This document shows positions 34,076-46,300 of a stretch of DNA of 64,000 bases, in pieces. The stretch spans positions 62,001 to 126,000 of the forward strand of contig JALIRH010000148.1 in the NCBI GenBank assembly GCA_023055505.1, written 5' to 3'. Source of the DNA: Callipepla californica brunnescens (taxonomy: Eukaryota; Chordata; Aves; Galliformes; Odontophoridae). Position numbers and translations under genes: made by a program. The notes below the pieces were generated by a model that was not told the origin of the DNA, searched no databases, and saw nothing but the letters and a program-made list of their open reading frames with translations. Position 1 is the stretch's first letter. Each line of letters starts with the position of its first letter.

Positions 34076-37000
34076 GATAATAGAGTGTATTGGACTGTGT
34101 GGATTCGGTGGCCTGGCACATCAAACCCACAGAAATATGAGGCACTGGTGGATACTGGTGCACAATGTACTCTAATGCCTTCAAGTTATAAAGGGGCAGA
34201 ATTGATTCATATCTCTGGAGTGACTGGGGGCTTTCAGGAATTGTCTGTGCTGGAGGCAGAAATAAGCCTCACGGGTAAAGACTGGCAGAAGCATCCTATA
34301 GCGATCGGACAGGGGGCCCCATGCATACTTGGTATTGATTACCTCAAAAGGGGATATTTTAAGGATCCCAAAGGGTATCGATGGACTTTCGGAATAGCTG
34401 CTGTGGATGCAGATAATATTAAGCAGCTGTCTGCTTTGCCTGGCCTGTCAGAAGATCCGTCTGTTGTAGGGTTACTACAAGTGGAGGAGCAACAGGTACC
34501 AATTGCTACAAAAACGGTGCACAGACGGCAGTACCGCACCAACAGGGATTCCTTGCTCCCCATTCATAACCTGATTCGTCAGCTAGAGAGCCAGGGAGTG
34601 ATTAGCAAAACTCACTCCCCGTTTAATAGCCCCATATGGCCAGTGCGTATAGCCAGTGGAGAATGGAGACTGACGGTAGATTACCGTGGCCTGAATGAAG
34701 TCACACCTCCACTGAGTGCTGCTGTGCCGGACATGCTTCAACTCCAGTATGAACTGGAGACAAAAGCAGTCAAGTGGTATGCCACGACTGACATTGCTAA
34801 CGCCTTCTTTTCAATTCCCTTGGCCACAGAATGCAGGCCACAGTTTGCCTTCACCTGGAGAGGCGTTCAGTACACCTGGAACCGTTTGCCCCAGGGGTGG
34901 AAGCACAGCCCAACCATTTGCCATGGGTTGATCCAAACTGCATTGGAACAGGGCGGTGCTCCTGAGCACTTACAATACATTGATGACATCATTGTGTGGG
35001 GCAATACAGCAGGGGAAGTTTTCGAGAAAGGAGAGAGAATAATCCAGATCCTCCTGCGAGCTGGCTTCGCTATTAAACGAAGCAAAGTAAAAGGGCCTGC
35101 ACAGGAAATTCAATTCCTAGGAATAAAGTGGCAAGACGGACGTCGTCACATCCCAACAGATGTGATTGACAAAATTATTGCTATGTCTCCACCCACTAGT
35201 AAGACAGAGACCCAAGCTTTTCTGGGTGTAGTGGGCTTTTGGAGAATGCATGTTCCAAACTACAGCCTTATTGTGAGCCCTCTCTTTCGGGTGACGCGGA
35301 AGAAGAATGATTTTGTATGGGGCCCTGAGCAGCAGCAGGCTTTTGAGCAAATTAAGCAGGAGATAGCCCGTGCCGTGGCCCTGGGGCCAGTGCGGATGGG
35401 ACAGGATGTAAAGAACATCCTCTACACTGCTGCTGGAAAGGAAGGTCCCACTTGGAGTTTGTGGCAAAGAGCTTCTGGAGAGACCCAAGGCCGACCCCTT
35501 GGTTTCTGGAGTCGAGCATACAGGGGGTCTGAGGAGCGCTACACTCCAACTGAAAAAGAGATCTTGGCCGCGTACGAGGGGGTTTGAGCTGCTTCCGAAG
35601 TAATCGGTACTGAAGCGCAGCTCCTTCTGGCACCTCGACTGCCAGTGCTGAATTGGATGTTCAAAGGAAAGGTTCCCTCCACCCATCATGCTACTGATGC
35701 CACTTGGAGTAAGTGGATTGCGCTGATTACACAGCGAGCTCGGATGGGGAACCTCAGTCATCCAGGAATCCTAGAAGTGATCATGGACTGGCCTGAAGGT
35801 AAAAAGTTTGGAACAATCCCAGCAGAGGAGGTATCACGTGCTAAAGAGGCCCCGCCATACAATGAACTACCGGAAGATGAGAAGAGATACGCCCTGTTCA
35901 CAGATGGATCGTGTCGCATTGTGGGAAAGCACCGCAGATGGAAATCTGCTGTGTGGAGCCCCACATGACAAGTTGCAGAGGCCACTGAAGGAAAAGGAGA
36001 GTCAAGCCAATTTGCAGAGGTAAAGGCTGTCCAACTGGCCTTAGATATTGCTGAACGTGAGAGGTGGCCAGTGCTTTATCTTTACACTGACTCATGGATG
36101 GTGGCAAATGCCTTATGGGGGTGGTTACAGCAATGGGAACAAAATGGCTGGCAACGGAGGGGTAAACCTATTTGGGCTGCTGAACTGTGGAAAAATATTG
36201 CTGCCCGAGTAAAGAATATGGATGTAAAGGTGCGCCATTTAGATGCTCATGTTCCTAAAAGCCGGGCAACTGAAGAACAACAGAATAACCATCAGGTAGA
36301 TCGAGCTGCCAAAGTTAAGATGACTCAAGTAGACTTGGATTGGCAACACAAAAGTGAATTATTTCTAGCTCGGTGGGCCCATGAGACCTCGGGCCATCAA
36401 GGAAGAGATGCAACATATAAGTGGGCTAGAGACCGGGGGTGGACTTAACTATGGATGCTATTGCACAGGTTATCCATGACTGTGATACATGTGCCACAAT
36501 TAAACAAGCCAAGAGGATGAAACCTCTCTGGGGGGAAGGGCGATGGCAAAAGTATAAATATGGGGAGGCGTGGCAGGTTGATTATATCACCTTGCCACGA
36601 TCTCGCAATGGTAAACATTATGTGCTCACCATGGTGGAAGCAACTACTGGGTGGCTTGAAACATATGCAGTACCCCATGCTACTGCCCGAAACACCATTC
36701 TAGGTCTCGAGAAGCAAGTCCTATGGCGACATGGCACTCCAGAAAGAATTGAGTCAGATAATGGGACTCATTTCAAAAATTCTCTTGTAAGTAATTGGGC
36801 CAAAGATCATGGCATTGAGTGGATTTATCATATCCCCTATCACGCACCAGCTTCCCGTAAGATTGAAAGATACAATGGGTTGCTAAAAACCATGTTGAAA
36901 GCAATGGGTGGCGGAACATTTAAGCACTGGGAGAAGCATCTGGCCGAAGCCACCTGGTTGGTCAACACTCGAGGATCCATCAATCGTGATGGTCCTGCCC

Positions 37001-37227
37001 AATCCAGCTCCCTACCTACAGTAGAGGGAGATAAGGTCCCTGTAGTACATGTAAAGAACATGTTGGGGAAAGCGGTACGGGTCCTTCCAGATTCTGGGAA
37101 GGGCAAACCTCTCCGTGGAACTGTCTTTGCTCAGGGACCTGGGTCCACTTGGTGGGTGATGCAGAAGAATGGGGATGTTCAGTGTGTACCACAAGGGAAT
37201 TTGATGTTGGGGGAGTGCAGTCAGTAA
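34043..37227 (+). pseudogene. ERV-A pol (protease-RT-RNase H-integrase), disrupted
   Basis: In one frame after the TAG come an aspartic protease (LVDTGAQCTL), a reverse transcriptase (LPQGWKHSP, catalytic YIDD near 34975) and RNase H (TDGSC near 35895, YTDSW near 36085). Integrase follows, with HH (HETSGH) and CC (CDTCA) zinc residues and the catalytic pattern VDY, ESDNGTHF, IERYNG. Breaks: TGA at 35585-35587, TGA at 35966-35968, and a frameshift near 36430 (extra G in a G-run) between RNase H and integrase. The integrase end reads CVPQGNLMLGECSQ, then TAA. The breaks make the element incapable of autonomous movement. Confidence 0.92.
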
Positions 37228-37328
37228 TTCCATGTATATACTTGTATATATGTTGTGTGTGTGTGTATCTAATGCATGTTAATCATTGTTTTTCTGTATG
37301 TATCAAGAATGATGTAGTGATGTGGAAT

Positions 37329-37339
37329 AAGGGGTGGAA
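37329..37339 (+). other. ERV-A polypurine tract
   Basis: AAGGGGTGGAA directly before the 3' LTR. It is identical to the tract of ERV-B and of the remnant at 59942. Confidence 0.85.
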
Positions 37340-37914
37340 TGTCATGGTTTTATGATTTTTGGTACTAGTATTCCACATCATAACATCATGTATTGCATTA
37401 AGAGTTAAAGAGCTAATACTCCAGCTCAATAGATCATTGATAATTCCAGGTATACCTGTCTCAGAAGAGAAGAAGCACTACATTCCCCAGAGGACTTTGC
37501 GATGCTTTGTATTTTTACGTGTTTTCCGCTCAGAGGGAACAGATAAAATCCCTCAGCGGTCACGGGACACTCTCTTTCCTTCGGGATCGACGCAGCAGTG
37601 GGTGCTCGCTGCCGTATCGCCTTCAGCGTTAGCATAAGGCCTTCGGTTTATAGGACACTCTCTCTTGCTCATTTTATTTGATTCATTAGCCTCAATTCCA
37701 ATTATATTGTATTATATTGTGTTATTTTACTTTCTGATACCTTATTTAGTAAATTAGCTTTCCTCCTCAGATCGTTGCCGCTGTTTTGTTTCTAGGCCCA
37801 TCTCCCTTTTCCCTTTTTCCCTTTTCCTTTCCCCTTTCCTGGGGTGTGGGTCCGTGGGTCCCTCGCACCGGTCGTAGCGGAGCCGGGCCGATCCAGCCCG
37901 GTAAACCGTTGACA
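37340..37914 (+). repeat. ERV-A 3' LTR
   Basis: 575 bp from TGTCATGG to CCGTTGACA, followed by the GATTC duplication and then satellite again. Confidence 0.95.
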
Positions 37915-40900
37915 GATTCCTATGGCCCCACTGATTCCTATGGCCCCATTGATTCCTATGGCCCCATTGATTCCTATGGCCCCATTGATCCCTAAGGCCC
38001 CATTGATTCCTATGGCCCCATTGATTCCTATGGCCCCATTGACCCCTATGGCCCCATCGATCCCTATGGTCCCATTGATTCCTATGGCTCCATTGATTCC
38101 TATGGCCCCATTGAGTTCTAAGGCTCCATTGATTCCTATGGCCCCATTGAGTTCTATTGCCCCACTGATTCCAATGGCCCCATTGATCCCTATGGACCCA
38201 TTGATCCGTATGGTCCCATTGATTCCTATGGTCTCATTGATCCCTATGGCCCCATTGATCCCTACTGCCCCATTGATCCCTATTGCCCGATTGAGTTCTA
38301 TGGCCCCATTGAGTTCTACGGCTCCATTGATTCCTATGGCCCCATTGAGTTCTATGACCCCATTGATCTCTATGGCCCCATTGATTCCTAAGGCCCCAAT
38401 CAGTTCTATGACCCCATTGATCCCTATGGCCACATTGATCCCTATGGCCCCATCGATCCCTATGGCCCCATTGTGTTCTAAGGCCCCATTGATTCCTAAG
38501 GCCCCATTGATTCCTAAGGCCCCATTGATCCCTATGGCCCCATTGTGTTCTAAGGCCCCATTGATTCCTAAGGCCCCATTGATCCCTATGGCCCCATTGA
38601 TTCCTATGGCCCCATTGATTCCTATGGCCACATTGATTCCTATGGTGCCATTGATCTCTATGGCCCTATTGAGATCTATGGCACCATTGAGTTCTAAGGC
38701 TCCATTGATCCCTATGGCCCCATTGATCCCTTTGGCCCCATTGATCCCTTTGGCCCCATTGATCCCTAGGGCCCCATTGATTCCTATGGCCCCATTGATC
38801 CCTAGGGCCCCATTGATTCCTATGGCCCCACTGAGTTCTATGGTCCCACTGATTCCTATGGCCTCATTGATCCCTACGGCCCTATTGAGTTCTATGGCCC
38901 CATTCAGTTCTATGGCTCCATTGACTCCTATGGCCCCATTGATTTTTATGGTCCCATTGATTCCTATGGCCCCTTGATTCCTATGGCCCCATTGATTCCT
39001 CTGGCCCCATTGATTCCTATGGCCCCATAGAGATCTATGGCACCAATGATCCCTATGGACCCATTGATCCGTATGGTCCCATTGATTCCTATGGTCTCAT
39101 TGATCCCTATGGCCCCATTGATCCCTATGGCCCCATCGATTCCTATGGCCCCATCGATTCCTATGGTCCCATCGATTCCTAAGGCACCATTGATTCCTAT
39201 GGTCCCATTGATTCCTATGGTCCCATTGATCACTATGGTTCCATTGAGTTCTAAGGCCCCATTGATCCCTACTGCCCCATTGATCCCTATTGCCCCATTG
39301 ATCCCTATGGCCACATTGATCCCTATGGCCCGATTGAGTTCTATGGCCCCATTGAGTTCTACGGCTCCATTGATTCCTATGGCCCCATTGAGTTCTATGA
39401 CCCCATTGATCTCTATGGCCCCATTGATTCCTAAGGCCCCAATCAGTTCTATGACCCCATTGATCCCTATGGCCACATTGATCCCTATGGCCCCATTGAT
39501 CCCTATGGCCCCATTGTGTTCTAAGGCCCCATTGATTCCTAAGGCCCCATTGATCCCTATGGCCCCATTGATAACTAGGCCCCATTGATTCCTATGGCCA
39601 CATTGATTCCTATGGTGCCATTGATCCCTATGGCCCCATTGATTCCTGTGGCTCCATAGAATCCTATGGCCCCATTGATCCCTGTGGCCCCATTGATTCC
39701 TATGGCCCAATTGATTCCTATGGCCCCATTGATTCCTGTGGCCCCATTGATCCCTATGGCCCCATTGATTCCTATGGCCCCATTGATTCCTAAGGCCCCA
39801 TTGATCTTTATGGCCCCATTGATTCCTATGGCCCCTTTGATCCCTATGGCCCCACTGAGTTCTATGGCGCCACTGATTCCTATGGCCACATTGATTCCTG
39901 TGGCCCTATCGATTCCTATGGCCCCATTGATCCCTGTGGCCCCATTGATCCCGATGGCCCCATTGATTCCTGTGACCCCATTGATACCTATGGCCCCATT
40001 GATCCCTGTGGCCCCATTGATTCCTATGGCCCCATTGATATCTATGGCCCCATCGATTCCTATGGTCCCATTGATTCCTAAGGTCCCATTGATCCGTAAG
40101 GCCCCATTGAGTTCTATGGCCCCATTGATTCCTATGGCCCCATTGATCGCTGTGTCCCCATTGATCCCTGTGGCCCCATTAATCCCTATGGCCCCATTGA
40201 TGACTATGGCCCCATTGATTCCAATGGCCCCATTGATTCCTATGGCCCCATTGATTCCTATGGCCCCTTTGAGTTCTATGGCCCCATTGATCCCTATGGC
40301 CCCATTGATCCATATGGCCACATTGATTCCTAAGGCACCATTGATTCCTATGGTCCCATTGATTCCTATGGTCCCATTGATCCCTATGGTTCCATTGAGT
40401 TCTATGACCCCATTGATCTCTATGGCTCCATTGATTCCTAAGGCCCCATTCAGTTCTATGACCCCATTGATCCCTATGGCCACATTGATCCCTATGGCCC
40501 CATTGAGCCCTATGGCCCCGCTGTTTTCTAAAGCCCCATTCATTCTTAAGGCCCCATTGATCCCTATGGCCCCATTGATTCCTGTGGCCTCATTGATTCT
40601 TGTGGCCACTTTGGTCCCTATGTCTTTATTGATCGCTGTGGCCCCATTGATTCCTATGGCCCCATTGATTCCTAAGGCCCCATTAATCTTTATGGCCCCA
40701 TTGATTCCTATGGCCACATTGATTCCTATGGTGCCATTGATCCCTATGGCCCTATTGATTCCTATGGCTCCATAGAATCCTATGGCCCCATTGATTCCTA
40801 TGGCCACATTAAGTTCTATGGCTCCATTGATTCCTATGGTCCCATTGATCCCTATGGCTCCATTCATTGCTGTGGCCCCATTGATTCCTATGGCCCCATT

Positions 40901-41576
40901 GATCCCTATGGCTCCATTCATCGCTGTGGCCCCATTGATTCCTATAGCCCCTTTGATCCTTATGGCCCCTCTGAGTTCTATGGCGCCACTGATTCCTATG
41001 GCCGCATTGATTCCTGTGGCCCCATGGATTCCTATGGCCCCATTGATCCCTGTGGCCCCATTGATCCCTATGGCCCCATTGATTCCTGTGACCCCATTGA
41101 TTCCTGTGACCCCATTGATTCCGGTGGCCCCATTGATCCCTGTGGCCCCATTGATCCCTATGGCCCCATTGATATCTATGGCCCCATTGATTTCTAAGGT
41201 CCCATTGATTCCTAAGGTCCCATTGATCCGTAAGGCCCCATTGAGTTCTATGGCTCCATTGATTCCTATGGCCCCATTGATCGCTTTGGCCTCATTGATC
41301 CTTGTGGCCCCATTAATCCCTATGGCCCCATTGATGACTATGGCCCCATTGATCCCTATGGTTACATTGATCCCTATGGCCCCATTGATGACTATGGCCC
41401 CATTGATTCCTGTGGCCCCATTGATCCCTATTGCTGCATTGATCGCTGTGACCCCATTGATCCCTATGGCTTCATTGATCCCTATGGCCCCATTGAGTTC
41501 TATGGCCGCATTGATCCCTAAGGCTCCATTGATTCCTATGGTCCCATCGATCCCTATGGTTCCATTGATTCCTATG
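37915..41576. repeat. 18-bp minisatellite, block D
   Basis: Continuation of block C beyond ERV-A. It also shows internal block duplications: the TATGGACCCATTGATCCGTA stretch at 38191 recurs near 39054, and segments near 39600-40560 recur near 40570-41500. Many GTGG and TTCCTAAGG unit variants occur. The last unit is joined to the ERV-B LTR as GATTCCTATGGCCTAAACGG. Confidence 0.97.
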
Positions 41577-41689
41577 GCCTAAACGGTCGCCGGGAGGGTT
41601 GAGTTCATTCCCCCCTTATGTGTAACATCTCTTTCTGTAGCGCCTCTGCCTCAAATAAAAGCTCTGTCATTGCCTTTGCTTGCTTTACA
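41577..41689 (+). repeat. ERV-B 5' LTR remnant (R/U5 part)
   Basis: Matches the last 113 bp of the 3' LTR from GCCTAAACGG to GCTTTACA and includes AATAAA at 41654-41659. The whole U3 promoter region is missing and replaced by satellite. Confidence 0.92.
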
Positions 41690-41691
41690 CT

Positions 41692-41710
41692 TGGCGAGCC
41701 AGGCAGCCTA
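41692..41710 (+). other. ERV-B primer binding site, tRNA-Arg-like
   Basis: TGGCGAGCCAGGCAG follows the LTR. From memory it agrees at 14 of 15 positions with the complement of the tRNA-Arg(ACG) 3' end, then diverges. This differs from the Lys-type site of ERV-A. Confidence 0.5.
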
Positions 41711-41732
41711 GTACCTTTTAAAAACATTCACT

Positions 41733-43322
41733 ATGACCCTTCTAAGTAACATCGTGGGGTGGTTTTCACGGGAAAAGACCACCCCCTTAAATGACCTTTT
41801 GCCCGGTCATATCCCGGGATTTCTAGGATCCCCATACCACGGGGTTGCTGCTATTATTGAAAAATGGGGCCCCCTGCGAGACGGAGGAAACCTCCTTGAA
41901 TCCCCGTCCCGACTAGCTGACTATTTTCTCTCTCTGACTAAAAACGTACTGACTACTCGGGAGCGGCAATTAGCTGCATCTACGGTGGCATGGCCGCTGC
42001 TGATGGCCTTAAACCAGATGAACACATCTGAAGGGGATCTGCTTGATGAAAATCAACTCTTGCGTGACCGTATCGAAGAATTAGAAAGACAAATTGCAAT
42101 TTTGACAGGAAAAACACCAAAACCGGTCACTCCCGTACGGAAGGTCCAGAATATCTCCCTAGAAGTCACCGGGGACCCTGTAGAAGACAACCCGCATAAT
42201 CTGGTTTCTGAAGATGAAGGCACTAAAAGGTCGGATCTCGAAGTTCCACTTGAGCTAGATCCCTTTGAGATCCGACCAGTTGTAACCCAAAAAACAAAAA
42301 AAATACAGGATAGACCAGTGGGGCTACCCCCTGACCAGTGGCCCCCTGCCCATAGCACTTTACATGTAACAGCTCGCCCATATACAGCAGCTGAACTGAT
42401 GGATTTATTACAGCGGTTTCGACAAAAACCAAGAGAGAGTGTACCAGCATGGCTGCTCCGCTTATGGGACATGGGGGCAGAAGGTGTTATGGTAAATGGG
42501 CCAGAAATTTCAAAACTGGCATCCATTACCATTCACCCTGCCCTCAGACAGAGGCTATATGCCACCGTCCAACATAATGATGAAAATCATTCCTTAATTA
42601 AATGGTTAACAGCTGCGTGCCGTATAACATTGCCAAACAAAAGTGACATCCCTTTAAATACAGGTCTATGGTCTTCTATGGAAGATCTGCAAAATTATAT
42701 TCGGGAACTGGGTATGAGAGAGGCAATCTATGAGGAAGATTTTGAGAGCCCAGACCTGATGAAATTCTCAGCAGGAATGAGAGACCTTATCCTGCAGCAA
42801 GCTCCATCTCATCAGTATGGTACTTTGGTATCCATACTGAACCCCCTAGTGGCCTCAGAGGCCATCATACAACAGGCTGCCCAATTGGTGGCAGATCTGG
42901 GGGAGACAGAGCGCCTGCGCACTAGGCGCAATGTCCGAATGGTGGTGGAAAGTTCAGAGATCCATCCACCACCACGACCTAGGAGACCAGCCTCTAAGGT
43001 AATCCAATCTGGACCCATCAGAGTATCGAGAAGACAGATGTTTAATGACCTGCTGAGAGCAGGAGTTCGATTTGAAAAGATTGATGGGCAGCCTAATCAG
43101 GTATTACTACAACTATGGAAACAGTTGCCCAATGATCAAAGATTCCAGTCCTCTCCCAAAAGGGAAGGAATTCGATTTATAGAACACATTCCACAAGACA
43201 CATGGAATCTGGAAGATTTCATGGTGCCACCGAAAAGACGTAAACCTCCTCAGGCGGCCCGGGCAGCCACAGTCGAGCCGTCAGAGGAAAAAGACTTGGG
43301 GATTGCAGAGCTGATGGCATGA
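41733..43322 (+). CDS. ERV-B Gag-like protein (ENS-1/ERNI-like?)
   Basis: 529 residues from an ATG with A at -3, only about 43 nt after the LTR. Residues 102-125 form a coiled coil (LLDENQLLRDRIEELERQI). Residues about 215-255 hold the capsid-like segment ESVPAWLLRLWDMGAEGV shared with ERV-A ORF2. The tail is basic (RPRRPASK, PPKRRKPPQ). No CCHC knuckle or obvious late domain is present. Its TGA overlaps the pol ATG (ATGA, 43319-43322). The open 1.6-kb frame suggests a recent insertion or selection on the protein. Known ENS-1/ERNI is an early-embryo chicken protein; the identity here is an inference from architecture only. Confidence 0.85.
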   Translation: MTLLSNIVGWFSREKTTPLNDLLPGHIPGFLGSPYHGVAAIIEKWGPLRDGGNLLESPSRLADYFLSLTKNVLTTRERQLAASTVAWPLLMALNQMNTSEGDLLDENQLLRDRIEELERQIAILTGKTPKPVTPVRKVQNISLEVTGDPVEDNPHNLVSEDEGTKRSDLEVPLELDPFEIRPVVTQKTKKIQDRPVGLPPDQWPPAHSTLHVTARPYTAAELMDLLQRFRQKPRESVPAWLLRLWDMGAEGVMVNGPEISKLASITIHPALRQRLYATVQHNDENHSLIKWLTAACRITLPNKSDIPLNTGLWSSMEDLQNYIRELGMREAIYEEDFESPDLMKFSAGMRDLILQQAPSHQYGTLVSILNPLVASEAIIQQAAQLVADLGETERLRTRRNVRMVVESSEIHPPPRPRRPASKVIQSGPIRVSRRQMFNDLLRAGVRFEKIDGQPNQVLLQLWKQLPNDQRFQSSPKREGIRFIEHIPQDTWNLEDFMVPPKRRKPPQAARAATVEPSEEKDLGIAELMA

Positions 43323-46300
43323 CAGGGGAGCCAAAATTCCCCAGGACTAGGGTCTCTACAGGAGACCAGAGACCCTATGTTGAATTAACTATTCATTGGT
43401 CAAGAAAGAATGTACAACGAGTGATGGCGCTGGTAGATACTGGGGCAGAAACATCCATCATATATGGGGACCCAAATAAATTCCTGGGCACTAAGGCTAT
43501 GATAGGTGGGTTCGGGGGGCAGATGATCCCCGTAACCCAAACGTGGTTGAAACTGGGGGTTGGGCGTCTTCCACCTCAGGAGTACAAGGTATCTATTGCC
43601 CCAGTTCCAGAGTACATACTGGGGATAGACATCTTGTGGGGTCTGACTCTCCAGACCACTGTGGGAGAGTTCAGACTAAGGGAAAGATGTATTAGTATCC
43701 GGGCAGTGCAGGCAATTTTAAGGGGCCATGCAAAAATTGAGCCTATTTGTTTGCCACAGCCCCGCCGGATAACAAATACGAAACAATACAGACTCCCTGG
43801 TGGGCAAGAAGAAATTACCAAGACTGTGCAGGAGCTGGAGAGAGTAGGGATTATTAGACCTGCACACAGCCCATACAACTCCCCCATATGGCCAGTCAGG
43901 AAGTCTGATGGTACATGGCGAATGACGGTAGACTACAGAGAACTAAATAAAGTCACTCCACCGATACACGCAGCCGTACCCAACATTGCCTCCCTCATGG
44001 ATACGTTAAGTAGAGAAATAGAAACGTATCATTGTGTTTTGGATTTAGCAAATGCATTTTTTAGCATTCCAATTGCTGAGGAATCTCAAGACCAGTTTGC
44101 ATTTACATGGGAGGGCAGGCAGTGGACTTTTCAAGTCCTACCTCAGGGATACGTGCATTCACCTACATTCTGCCATAACCTGATAGCACGTGACTTGGCA
44201 AATGGGAATAAACCATCTACCGTCAAAATGTACCATTACATTGATGATCTGATGCTGACATCCAATTCAATTGAGGCATTAGAGAAGGCATTACCATCAT
44301 TAACCACTTATTTACAGGAAAAAGGATGGGCTATAAACCCACAGAAAGTACAAGGACCGGGGTTATCAGTTAAATTCCTGGGCGTTATCTGGTCAGGTAA
44401 GACTAAGGTCTTACCCAGTGCAATCATAGATAAGATTCAAACGTTCCCTATTCCCACGACACCAAAACAGTTGCAGGAGTTCTTGGGTATATTAGGATAC
44501 TGGCGATCCTTTATACCCCACTTAGCACAACTCCTAAAACCTCTATATCGATTAACAAAAAAAGGCCAAGTATGGGATTGGGGTAAAATGGAGCAAGATG
44601 CCTTCCAGCAGGCAAAAATAGCTGTTAAACAGGCCCAGGCACTGGGTGTATTCGATCCAACCCTTCCAGCCGAACTAGATGTGCATGTAACTCAAGAAGG
44701 GTTTGGCTGGGGTCTGTGGCAGCGCCAGAGTTCTGTTCGGACCCCCATTGGGTTCTGGTCACAGGTTTGGCACGGAGCAGAAGAAAGATACAGCATGGTT
44801 GAAAAGCAGTTATTGGCTACCTATTCTGCACTGCAGGCGGTAGAACCGATAACTCAGACTGCAGAAGTTATTGTTAAAACAACTTTGCCAATTCAGGGGT
44901 GGGTAAAAGATCTGACCCACATTCCTAAGACAGGGGTGGCCCAATCACAAACAGTGGCACGCTGGGTTGCCTACCTCAGTCAGAGAAGCCGCCTGTCATC
45001 ATCTCCACTGAAGGAAGAACTGCAGAAGATACTTGGCCCAGTAACATATCACAGTGAAACACCTGAGGAAATAATTGTCACTCGTCCAGAGAAGAGTCCT
45101 GTACAGGAGGGGAAATACCCTATTCCAGAGGATGCCTGGTACACAGATGGATCCAGCAGAGGGAACCCAAGTAGGTGGCGAGCTGTCGCATACCAACCCT
45201 CAACTGAAACAATATGGTTCGACGAAGGGGATGGACAAAGTAGCCAGTGGGCTGAGCTACGAGCTGTGTGGATGGTGATAACTCAAGAACCAGGCGATGG
45301 CGCATTGAATGTCTGCACGGATAGCTGGGCAGTCTACCGAGGGCTCACGCTCTGGATAGCACAGTGGGCCACTCAGGACTGGGCGATCAATGCTCGACCT
45401 ATCTGGGGCAAAGATATGTGGGTTGATATATGGAATGTGGTTAGGCACAGGACTGTACGAGCATACCACGTTTCTGGACATCAACCTTTGCAGTCGCCAG
45501 GTAATGATGAAGCTGACACTCTGGCTCGAGTTCGATGGCTAGGAAATACATCAGCCGAAGACACTGCCCATTGGTTGCATCGGAAATTACGGCATGCAGG
45601 ACAGAAAACCATGTGGGCAGCAGCTAAAGCATGGGGGCTGCCCATACAGTTACCGGATATTGTCCAGGCATGTCAGGACTGTGACGCTTGCTCACGAATG
45701 AGACCAAGACCTCTGCCAGAAACAACGGCCCATCTTGCCAGAGGACACAATCCTTTACAACGATGGCAGATCGATTACATAGGTCCCCTTCCTCGATCTG
45801 AGGGGGCCAGATATGCCCTAACCTGTGTTGACACAGCAAGTGGATTGATGCAAGCCTATCCTGTAGCGAAGGCAAACCAAGCCTATACCATTAAAGCTCT
45901 AACTAGGTTGATGGCATCATATGGGACTCCTGAGGTCATTGAGAGTGACCAAGGTACACATTTCACAGGTACAACTGTACAAAAGTGGGCTGAAGAAAAC
46001 AACATTGAATGGCGGTTTCACCTGCCCTATAATCCAACGGGAGCAGGCTTAATAGAAAGGTATAATGGAATCCTGAAGGCTGCTCTGAAGGCAGATTCAC
46101 AGTCCTTGCAGGGGTGGACCAAGAGGCTTTATGCAACCCTGTGGGACTTGAATGAGAGACCGAGGGATGGCAGACCCAGCGCTTTAAGAATGTTGCAGAC
46201 AACTTGGGCCTCTCCACTTAGGATACAAATCACTAGCAAAGACACCTCACTTAAGCCGCAAGTTGGCACCATGAATAATCTTCTGCTCCCTGCCCCTGAT

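Larger units (their letters stand above)
31509..37914 (+). mobile_element. ERV-A: complete env-less provirus inside the satellite
   Basis: A 6.4-kb provirus, LTR-ORF1-gag-like-pol-LTR, inserted in the 18-bp array. The 5-bp target duplication GATTC (31504-31508 and 37915-37919) lies within one repeat unit. The LTRs are 575 bp each and differ at roughly 3% of positions (about 18 mismatches counted by eye), meaning a moderately old insertion. There is no env between integrase and the 3' LTR. The pol sequence looks ERVL-like by its RT and integrase motifs. It is disabled by two in-frame stops and one frameshift in pol. Confidence 0.95.

Noticed and set aside
1..41576. CRISPR-like array
   Set aside because: Units are contiguous with no unique spacers, and the context is a vertebrate genome.
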